This document shows, piece after piece, positions 18,269-25,482 of a stretch of DNA of 64,000 nucleotides. The notes beneath the pieces are model-generated. The model was not told where the DNA came from. It worked only from the letters and a program-made list of their open reading frames with translations, and made no database searches. The DNA comes from Granulicella sp. L60 (GTDB lineage: Bacteria > Acidobacteriota > Terriglobia > Terriglobales > Acidobacteriaceae), in contig NZ_LMUR01000018.1 in the NCBI RefSeq assembly GCF_009765825.1, positions 1,255,739-1,319,738 on the forward strand. The letters are read 5' to 3'. Position numbers and translations under genes: made by a program. Numbering within the stretch: the stretch's first letter is position 1; each line of letters opens with the position of its first letter.

Positions 18269-19057
18269 GTGCTGCAGAAGATGCTCACAAGCGGGTCGGA
18301 CAGATACAGGATTCGAATGCAGGCTGAATATCAATCTCCCCAGTCGCGGTCAGCGGCTATTGAAGGTTCTTATTCGTACCAGGAATCAGCAGTCCGATCG
18401 CTCGAGGGAGCGAGACGATCAACCGATATTCCGTCAGAGTATCTTCGGTACAGGGTGGTCAAACGGTGCTGTGACGTCCTGCTTGTATTGATTTCAATGC
18501 CTGTGATTCTGCTTGTACTTGGTTTGATTGCGGCGATCATCAAGCTGAATTCGCCTGGTCCGGTGCTCTACTCGCATCGGCGTATTCGTAAGGGTGGAGC
18601 GTTTTTTTCGATGTGGAAGTTCCGGACGATGTGTGTGGACTCGGCTGAGGTGCTGGAAGAGTATCTGGCTAGGCATCCGGATGCGCGCGCCGAATGGAAT
18701 AAGAGTCATAAACTTCGCCAGGATCCGAGAATCACCCCGCTTGGTCTTTTTCTGCGGCGTTACAGCCTGGACGAGCTGCCTCAGCTTTGGAATGTGCTCG
18801 TCGGTCAGATGAGCCTGGTAGGGCCGCGGCCTATTGTGGCAGCAGAGGTAGAAAAGTACGGCGACTGTTTCGATTGCTACTGCAGGGTAAAGCCTGGATT
18901 GACCGGCCTGTGGCAGGTCTCCGGACGAAGCACGGTGACTTACGAGGCGCGTGTGGCCATGGACTGCGAATACGTGAAGCGATGGTCGCTGATGCGGGAC
19001 ATTGTGATCCTTCTAAAGACATTTTCCACAGTATTGAATCAGGACGGCGCATTCTAG
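18269..19057 (+). CDS. Undecaprenyl-phosphate sugar-1-phosphate transferase (priming glycosyltransferase)
   Basis: This protein starts repeat-unit assembly by moving a sugar-1-phosphate from a nucleotide sugar to undecaprenyl phosphate at the inner membrane. One hydrophobic segment (about 72-95, VLLVLISMPVILLVLGLIAAII) precedes the catalytic domain with NSPGPVLYSHRRIRKGG, MWKFRTM, DELPQLWNVLVGQMSLVGPRP and KPGLTGLWQVSGRS. This is the C-terminal half of WbaP/WcaJ proteins, without the N-terminal four-helix part (262 versus ~470 residues), like PglC-size enzymes with a monotopic anchor. GTG at 18269 or ATG at 18281 may be the start. Sugar specificity cannot be read. Confidence 0.9.
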   Translation: MLQKMLTSGSDRYRIRMQAEYQSPQSRSAAIEGSYSYQESAVRSLEGARRSTDIPSEYLRYRVVKRCCDVLLVLISMPVILLVLGLIAAIIKLNSPGPVLYSHRRIRKGGAFFSMWKFRTMCVDSAEVLEEYLARHPDARAEWNKSHKLRQDPRITPLGLFLRRYSLDELPQLWNVLVGQMSLVGPRPIVAAEVEKYGDCFDCYCRVKPGLTGLWQVSGRSTVTYEARVAMDCEYVKRWSLMRDIVILLKTFSTVLNQDGAF

Positions 19058-19169
19058 CAATGATGGGAACGTTCGTGAGGAACACCCGACAGAGCTGGTA
19101 GATCGGGCGGTAGAATCGTCTGGCACACCGGATCAAATACATCGTGACGACCTAGACGGAGACCCGCTG

Positions 19170-19466
19170 ATGGTTTTGCAGGGAATGCGGGATTTATTGA
19201 GAGAGTCGCTTGGGAGCAGCCTTCATACGCTTCAGGACCTGGATAGGTTGGCTGCGGCATGGCCCGTCGCCTGTGGCAGATCGATGGCAGAGCGCGGGGC
19301 CGTAGTCGGATATGAGAATGGGGTGGTGCGGATCCAGGTAGCGGACGAAGCGTGGCTGCGTCAGCTTATGAGTATGCGGGGGCAACTCGCGGGCGAGATG
19401 GCGCGAATCGCAAAGGTAAAGGTAACCGAGATACACTTTGAGTTGAAGAGGAATAGTAGGCAATGA
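19170..19466 (+). CDS. DUF721/DciA-like protein
   Basis: This 98-residue protein has the DUF721 pattern: an N-terminal helix, LDRLAAAWPVACG, then a beta core (GVVRIQVADEAWLRQL) ending in EIHFEL. DUF721 includes DciA, the ancestral DnaB-helicase loader operator in bacteria lacking DnaC/DnaI, but short members are not all proven to have that role. It overlaps gatC by 4 nt (ATGA), making a dciA-gatC-gatA operon. Confidence 0.75.
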   Translation: MVLQGMRDLLRESLGSSLHTLQDLDRLAAAWPVACGRSMAERGAVVGYENGVVRIQVADEAWLRQLMSMRGQLAGEMARIAKVKVTEIHFELKRNSRQ

Positions 19467-19789
19467 GGGAAGAGACCGGCGTAAGCCTGGAGGATGTGCG
19501 GCGTGTCGCGGAGTTGGCGAATCTGGAGCTGACTGCCGAGGAAGAGCCGCGTATGCAGCGGGATCTGAATGCCATTCTTGGCCATATCGCCCAGTTGAAT
19601 GAGCTTGATACCGAGGGCGTACCGGCAATGGCGCAGGTCGGCGAGATGCTGGGTGGTGTGGCGCATGACCGTGGCGAGATGCTGCGTCTGGACGAAGTGC
19701 GTCCCTCGCTGGATCGGGTGCAGGTGATGGCCTCTGCTCCCGATACGGATGGACGATTCTTCAAGGTCCCAAAGGTGATTGAACGGTGA
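19463..19789 (+). CDS. gatC: Asp-tRNA(Asn)/Glu-tRNA(Gln) amidotransferase subunit C
   Basis: This small stabilising subunit of GatCAB corrects Glu-tRNA(Gln) and/or Asp-tRNA(Asn). It begins VSLEDVRRVAELANLELTAEEE, the standard GatC helix, and contains the LNELDTEGVP segment that wraps GatA. At 108 residues it is typical. It overlaps both neighbours by 4 nt (DUF721 gene before, gatA after). GatB is not in this window. Confidence 0.94.
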   Translation: MREETGVSLEDVRRVAELANLELTAEEEPRMQRDLNAILGHIAQLNELDTEGVPAMAQVGEMLGGVAHDRGEMLRLDEVRPSLDRVQVMASAPDTDGRFFKVPKVIER

Positions 19790-21243
19790 GTTTAAAGGAT
19801 TTGGAGATAGAGAGTTTGAGCATCGATGCCGTGCGTCAGGCGGTAGCTTCGGGCGAGACAAAAGCTACTGTACTCGCGGAGCTGCACTATGATCGTATCG
19901 CCCGCGAGGACGGGAAGATCAACAGCTATCTGGCGCTGAGTCGTGACCGCGCTATGGCACGGGCGACGCAGATTGACGAGATGGCTGTCAGGGGCGAGAC
20001 GCTACCGGCTCTGGCGGGTGTTCCGGTAGGGATCAAGGACGTTCTTGCGATGCGAGGCGCTCCAGCTACAGCCGGCTCACTGATTCTAAAGGGCTATCGG
20101 CCTCCGTACGACGCTACCGTGGTGACGAAGCTGGAGACGGCCGGGGCGGTCCTGTTGGGAAAGCTGAACTGTGACGAGTTTGCGATGGGTTCGTCGAACG
20201 AGAACTCGGCTTATGGCCCTGTGCTGAATCCAAAGGCTTTGGATCGGGTGCCGGGCGGATCCAGTGGTGGATCAGCGGCTGCGGTGGCAGCAGACTTTGC
20301 CGTGGCGACGCTGGGAACGGATACGGGTGGATCGATTCGTCAGCCTGCGGCTTTTTGTGGGGTGGTTGGCGTACTTCCGACCTATGGGCGTGTTAGCCGT
20401 TATGGATTGATCGCATTTGCGTCGTCGCTGGATCGCGTGGGGCCGTTCACAAAGAATGTGAAGGATGCTGCGACTGTATTGCAGGTGATAGCAGGCAAGG
20501 ATGTTATGGATGCTACCTCCTCGGACCGGCCAGTCGATGACTATGTGGGTGCGCTGTCGAAGCCGGTTGAGGGGCTCAGAGTTGGGGTTCCGGAGGAGTA
20601 CTTTGGCGAGGGGCTGGACCCGGAGATTCGTGCTGCGATCGATGGTGCGCTTGCTGGTCTGAAGACGGCTGGTTGCGTGGTAAAGCCGGTTAGTTTACCG
20701 CATACGAAGTACGCTATTCCGACCTACTACGTGCTGGCCACAGCCGAGGCCTCTTCGAACCTGTCACGGTTCGACGGCGTGAGATTTGGATTGAGAGCGG
20801 AGGAGGCGAAGACACTCTCAGAGATGTTCCGGAAGACGCGAGACGTCGGATTTGGCGCTGAGGTAAAGCGGCGGATTCTGTTGGGCACATATGCCCTGAG
20901 CGCGGGCTACTACGATGCGTACTATCGCAAGGCGCAGCAGGTGAGAACGCTGCTGACGAGGGATTTTCTGGCTGCGTTTTCCGAGGTGGATGTTTTGGTA
21001 GCGCCGGTGACTCCTACGCCTGCGTTCAAGCTGGGTGAGAAGACGGACGATCCGGTGAAGATGTACCTGGAAGACATCTATTCGGTCGCTGCCAGCCTTG
21101 CCGGAATCTGCGGCGTGTCGGTGCCTTGCGGTGAGACCAGGGATGGGCTGCCGATCGGTGTACAGGTGATGGGAAGGCACTTCGATGAAGGGACCATGTT
21201 GCGCGTGGCGCAGGCTGTTGAGACCTCGCAGAGAGAGCAATAG
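19786..21243 (+). CDS. gatA: Asp/Glu-tRNA amidotransferase subunit A (amidase)
   Basis: This subunit hydrolyses glutamine and delivers ammonia to GatB. The Ser-cisSer-Lys triad is visible as K84 (VGIKDV), S159 (GGSSGGS) and nucleophile S183 (DTGGSIRQPA), with the amidase signature throughout. Length 485 is normal. GTG start overlaps the gatC stop (GTGA). Essential in bacteria lacking GlnRS or AsnRS. Confidence 0.97.
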   Translation: MSLKDLEIESLSIDAVRQAVASGETKATVLAELHYDRIAREDGKINSYLALSRDRAMARATQIDEMAVRGETLPALAGVPVGIKDVLAMRGAPATAGSLILKGYRPPYDATVVTKLETAGAVLLGKLNCDEFAMGSSNENSAYGPVLNPKALDRVPGGSSGGSAAAVAADFAVATLGTDTGGSIRQPAAFCGVVGVLPTYGRVSRYGLIAFASSLDRVGPFTKNVKDAATVLQVIAGKDVMDATSSDRPVDDYVGALSKPVEGLRVGVPEEYFGEGLDPEIRAAIDGALAGLKTAGCVVKPVSLPHTKYAIPTYYVLATAEASSNLSRFDGVRFGLRAEEAKTLSEMFRKTRDVGFGAEVKRRILLGTYALSAGYYDAYYRKAQQVRTLLTRDFLAAFSEVDVLVAPVTPTPAFKLGEKTDDPVKMYLEDIYSVAASLAGICGVSVPCGETRDGLPIGVQVMGRHFDEGTMLRVAQAVETSQREQ

Positions 21244-21480
21244 GAGACCTCAGCCTCGTTCGTGGAGGTGCATGTTCCTCGTGTGAAGGTGGCTCCGCAG
21301 GGTCGCTTGGGCGTTACTTCTTTCCCGTTTCGTGGGCACATTCGGGTATGCTGAAGGCAGTGATTTCAACAGAAATATCCCAATTGTGCAGGCAAAGATT
21401 GCGCTTGAGCTTTGTCCATTGTGGCGCGCTTGCGGTTGGATGGATTGAAAGGTAAGACGGTTTTGCGAGGATTACAGCAG

Positions 21481-24300
21481 ATGCAGTTTGGTTGCGCCGG
21501 TAGATTTTTTAGGTTTGGATCTGTGGTTCTGTTCACTGTGCTTGGGGCCGGCGTGTTACATGCGCAGTTCTCGCAATTCGGTCAGGCACTTGGAAATACT
21601 GGGGGCCAACAGTCATCCTGCAGTCCAACCGACCCAGGCTGCCAGTCATCCTCCACGGATCAGAGCGCCGATCAGATGCGTAGCCTCTCGCCGACGAACC
21701 AGACGCAATCGGGGATTCCGCAAGGCGTGGTCATCCCCGGGCAATCTGATAATCAGAACGACAACAACGGCAACAGCATCAACCCGCGGAATCAGCAGAA
21801 CGTGAATCAGCTGCTTCACCTGCCGCTGGATTCGCCAACCGAATTTCAGCAGATGGTTGCGAATTCAACCGGGAAGCTGCTTCCGATCTATGGGGCAAAT
21901 CTGTTTCGAAATCCGCCGTCGACCTTTGCGCCGCTGAACATGGTGCCTGTAACCCCTGACTACGTGATCGGCCCAGGTGACGAACTGCTGATCCAGATAT
22001 GGGGCCAGGTGACGTTGAATAGTCGCTATACGGTGGATCGCGACGGGGGAATCCACATTCCTCAGGTGGGAACGGTCCATGTCGCTGGACTTCCCTTCGC
22101 GCAGTTGCAAGATTATTTGAAGTCTCAGGTTGGTAGGGTCTTTCGCAACTTCGACCTCAATGTAAATATGGGGCAACTGCGATCGATTCAGGTCTTCGTG
22201 GTGGGGCAGGCTAGGCAGCCTGGTGTCTTTACGATCAGCTCGCTCAGCACGCTGACCAATGCTCTGTTCGCGACGGGTGGACCGACCCCGCAGGGCAGTA
22301 TGCGGCATATCCAGTTGAAGCGCGCAGGTAAGGTCATCCTCGACTACGATCTGTATGCGCTTCTCGAGCATGGCGACAAGTCGAATGACATGCAGCTATT
22401 GCCTGGAGATGTGATCTACATTCCTCCCGTTGGGCCACAGGTTGCCGTGGCGGGAAGTGTGAATGTGCCGGCGATCTATGAGTTGAAGTCCGCAAACAGC
22501 ACTAGTGTAGGCGATGTGCTGGAGCTTGCTGCGGGGCTGACGAGCGTGGCTTCGGGTGAGCGGGTTCGACTCGAGCGTGTCGACGAGCGCCGTATGCGCA
22601 GCATGGTCGAAGTGCCTCTAGATGCGCAGGGAAGGTCCACCATATTGCAGGATGGCGACCTGCTGGAGTTGGTCGCAGTCGTTAGTCAGTACAAGGATGC
22701 GATCACGCTTCGCGGAAACGTGGCTAATCCTGGCCGCTACACGTGGAAGCCGGGTATGCGTGTTCGCGACCTGATACCCGATAAAGATGCGCTGATCACA
22801 CGGGATTACTGGTTGAAGCGGAGTCAGCTGGGGCAGCCCATGTTGACCTATATTCCGACGTGTCTTCCCGTAACGCCTTACGGAATTCCTGATCTTCGGT
22901 TTGGTATTGCTGCCGGCGACGAAGGCATGTACCCGATCTGGCGCTACTCTTCGACGAGAGATCGGAATCTCGTCGGGTATCCTTTCGTTAGCACCGAAGG
23001 AATCTCTAATAATGGGCTACAGAATCCAGCTGACGAGGGCGTACCCCAGACGGATGGCGGCCTGGATTGTACAAAGCTTGGGGAGCCTGCCAATCCTTAC
23101 GGTGACCTCTACGGCCGCTATCCGTCGAACCAGAACAATACAAACAACAGCAATACAAACAACAACAACAACTTGAATGCGACGAGTTCGCTAAATAATA
23201 ACCAGCTTCCGAATGGCGCAATACCAAATGCGTATACCTCTAACTCGAATCAGATGAGTTCGGCGAGCGCGAGTTTGGGTTCAACGGTCTCAAACTCATC
23301 GGCTGGGCAGTTCAAGCCTCGGAATGACGTCAAGTTGAGCGAGCCAGACATCGACTGGACCTATGCCGTGATTGAACGCCAGAGCAAGGCAAATCTTACG
23401 ACCTCTCTCCTGCCATTCAATCTTGGAAAGCTTGTTCTTGAGGGGGATGCCTCGCAGAATCTTGAGCTGCTGCCAGGCGATGTTGTCACGATCTTTTCCA
23501 AGGCCGACATTCGTGTACCGCAGGCGCAACGGACGCGGTTTGTCCGGCTGGAAGGAGAGTTTCTCTCCGCAGGTATTTATAGCGTGCAGCCTGGTGAGAC
23601 CCTGCGACAGCTGGTGCAACGAGCGGGTGGTTTTACTCCCGACGCCTATCTTTATGGTTCAGAGTTTACTCGTGAGTCGACCCGTCGTGTCCAACAGCAG
23701 CGTCTGAACCAATATGTCGATCAGATTGCGCTGCAGGCGAGTACGAGCGCGATCAACAATGCAAATAGTGCAATCAGTGCGCAGGATAGTGCCGCAGCTG
23801 CGGCGGCATCGCAGCAGGATCAGGCTGTGATCAACAGCCTTCGCCAGACGCGGGCTACGGGACGAATCGTGCTCCAGTTAGACGCCGATAGCCACGATAT
23901 TTCACAGCTTCCAGATCTACCGCTTGAAGATGGGGATCAGTTCATTGTGCCTCGTGTTCCTTCTACGGTCAGCGTGGACGGCGCGGTCTACAATCAGAAC
24001 TCGTTTGTCTATGATCCGACCAGGCGCCTCGGTGGTTATCTCCGCATTGCGGGTGGAGTAAATCGTGATGCCGATAAGAATCGCGCTTATGTCATTCGCG
24101 CGAGTGGAGCTGTTATCAGTAAGCAATATAGTTCTACTCTGCGCGGCAATGGCTTCGAGTCACTACGGCTTTTTCCTGGCGATACGATCGTCGTTCCGCT
24201 TAACCTTGAAAAGGGTAAATCGTTGCGGCTTATCGTAGATTTGGCACAGATCGTTGGGCAGTTCGGAATCGCGATTGCCGCTGCCAACGTCGTCTTCTAG
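21481..24300 (+). CDS. Polysaccharide export outer-membrane protein with multiple SLBB domains (Wza-like)
   Basis: Probably forms or lines the outer-membrane exit for exopolysaccharide. After a signal peptide (SVVLFTVLGAGVLHAQ) comes an N/Q/S-rich linker, a Poly_export domain (PDYVIGPGDELLIQIWGQV... YTVDRDGGIHIPQVGTVHVAG), then several SLBB domains (QVFVVGQARQPGVF, VAVAGSVNVPAIYEL, ITLRGNVANPGRYTW, VRLEGEFLSAGIYSV, VSVDGAVYNQNSFVY). It lacks a lipobox, unlike Wza, and is far longer (939 residues), like acidobacterial/deltaproteobacterial forms. The open frame extends to TTG 21412, but ATG 21481 has GAGGA upstream and begins the signal peptide. An Asn-rich low-complexity insert lies near 554-620. 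Confidence 0.88.
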   Translation: MQFGCAGRFFRFGSVVLFTVLGAGVLHAQFSQFGQALGNTGGQQSSCSPTDPGCQSSSTDQSADQMRSLSPTNQTQSGIPQGVVIPGQSDNQNDNNGNSINPRNQQNVNQLLHLPLDSPTEFQQMVANSTGKLLPIYGANLFRNPPSTFAPLNMVPVTPDYVIGPGDELLIQIWGQVTLNSRYTVDRDGGIHIPQVGTVHVAGLPFAQLQDYLKSQVGRVFRNFDLNVNMGQLRSIQVFVVGQARQPGVFTISSLSTLTNALFATGGPTPQGSMRHIQLKRAGKVILDYDLYALLEHGDKSNDMQLLPGDVIYIPPVGPQVAVAGSVNVPAIYELKSANSTSVGDVLELAAGLTSVASGERVRLERVDERRMRSMVEVPLDAQGRSTILQDGDLLELVAVVSQYKDAITLRGNVANPGRYTWKPGMRVRDLIPDKDALITRDYWLKRSQLGQPMLTYIPTCLPVTPYGIPDLRFGIAAGDEGMYPIWRYSSTRDRNLVGYPFVSTEGISNNGLQNPADEGVPQTDGGLDCTKLGEPANPYGDLYGRYPSNQNNTNNSNTNNNNNLNATSSLNNNQLPNGAIPNAYTSNSNQMSSASASLGSTVSNSSAGQFKPRNDVKLSEPDIDWTYAVIERQSKANLTTSLLPFNLGKLVLEGDASQNLELLPGDVVTIFSKADIRVPQAQRTRFVRLEGEFLSAGIYSVQPGETLRQLVQRAGGFTPDAYLYGSEFTRESTRRVQQQRLNQYVDQIALQASTSAINNANSAISAQDSAAAAAASQQDQAVINSLRQTRATGRIVLQLDADSHDISQLPDLPLEDGDQFIVPRVPSTVSVDGAVYNQNSFVYDPTRRLGGYLRIAGGVNRDADKNRAYVIRASGAVISKQYSSTLRGNGFESLRLFPGDTIVVPLNLEKGKSLRLIVDLAQIVGQFGIAIAAANVVF

Positions 24301-24349
24301 GACGACATATGCTGAGGAAAGAATCAAGGTCGATTACGCAAATATGAAG

Positions 24350-24394
24350 CGCGGCTTCCGTCATCAGGAGTATAGGTGAGGTGCGGAAGCCGCG
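24350..24394 (+). terminator. Hairpin after the SLBB export gene
   Basis: An 11-bp perfect stem CGCGGCTTCCG/CGGAAGCCGCG encloses a 23-nt loop, 50 bp after the stop codon. No T-run follows, so it is only a possible terminator or mRNA-stabilising structure. Confidence 0.4.
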
Positions 24395-24525
24395 AGGATC
24401 TAGCCGAATAAAATTCGTCTCTTACATCTTCCGCCTAGAAACTTATATTGCTTCACGAAACGAAGTTATTTATAGCTTGCTTGCATCATCTTTGTCGTGA
24501 GGCATCTATCTGACTACCAATCTCT

Positions 24526-25431
24526 ATGAAATATGCGATCATTGTTCCCACGCTTAATGCTGCCAGTGACTGGACGCTCTTCGAGCCAGCACTCCTAGCG
24601 AATGCCTGCTCGGAGTTTGTGCTTGTCGTGGATTCGGAATCGACAGATGAGACAGCGAACCTAGCTAGCGCAGCAGATTTTAAGGTACTTCGAATTGCGA
24701 GGAAAGAGTTCAACCATGGTGCAACACGGCAGCTAGCTGCGGACTTCGTGTCAGATGCCGAAATACTCATCTACTTGACTCAGGATGCGATATTGGCTGA
24801 TCCAAATGCTATTAGCAACCTACTGGGAGCCTTTGCTGATCCTGAAGTTGCCGCCGCCTTCGGACGTCAACTTCCCCGCCTCGGTGCAACGCCTATTGAG
24901 GCACACGCCCGCCTCTTTAACTACCCTCAACATTCAAGTATTCGAACGCTGGAGAGCCGAGCGCATCTAGGGTTCAAATCTATCTTCATCTCGAATTCTT
25001 TAGCAGCTTATCGCCGTGAAGCTTTGTCTGCCGTTAGTGGTTTTCCCAAGGATGTGATCTTCGGAGAGGACACAGTTGTGGCCGCCAGGCTTCTACTGTC
25101 GGGGAGGAAGATTGCTTACGTAGCGGAGGCCCAAGCTTTCCATTCACATAACTATAGCTGGAAGCAGGAGTTCAAACGCTACTTCGATATCGGGGTCTTG
25201 CACTCGCGCGAGAGTTGGCTGCTTAAGGAGTTTGGAGGGGCAGGCGGGGAAGGTGGTCGCTTTGTGCGATCGGAGTTGAGTTATCTCTGGCCAAAGTATT
25301 GGTGGCTGATCCCTTCAGCACTTGTCCGTACTGCGCTGAAGCTGACAGGTTATAAGCTGGGAAGAATTGAGAGCAGGTTGAGCTTGAACTGGAAACGCAG
25401 GTTGAGCATGCATCATCACTTCTGGAACTAG
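24526..25431 (+). CDS. GT2-family glycosyltransferase, rhamnosyltransferase-like
   Basis: The GT-A fold starts directly (YAIIVPTLNA) and carries VVDSESTDET, FNHGATRQLAA and LTQDA. The F-N-H-G-x-T-R and T-Q-D-A motifs typify rhamnosyltransferases (WbbL/RfbF type), where the acidic residue in TQDA serves as the metal-binding DXD equivalent. The C-terminal part has FGEDTVVAARLLLSG and FHSHNYSW, as in the same group. At 301 residues it is complete. The nearby rfbBADC genes provide dTDP-rhamnose, which agrees with the assignment; acceptor unknown. Confidence 0.85.
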   Translation: MKYAIIVPTLNAASDWTLFEPALLANACSEFVLVVDSESTDETANLASAADFKVLRIARKEFNHGATRQLAADFVSDAEILIYLTQDAILADPNAISNLLGAFADPEVAAAFGRQLPRLGATPIEAHARLFNYPQHSSIRTLESRAHLGFKSIFISNSLAAYRREALSAVSGFPKDVIFGEDTVVAARLLLSGRKIAYVAEAQAFHSHNYSWKQEFKRYFDIGVLHSRESWLLKEFGGAGGEGGRFVRSELSYLWPKYWWLIPSALVRTALKLTGYKLGRIESRLSLNWKRRLSMHHHFWN

Positions 25432-25482
25432 GACGACGCCAATAGATCTCGGGCACTTCGAAGCGAAGGCGACTCTATAGCA

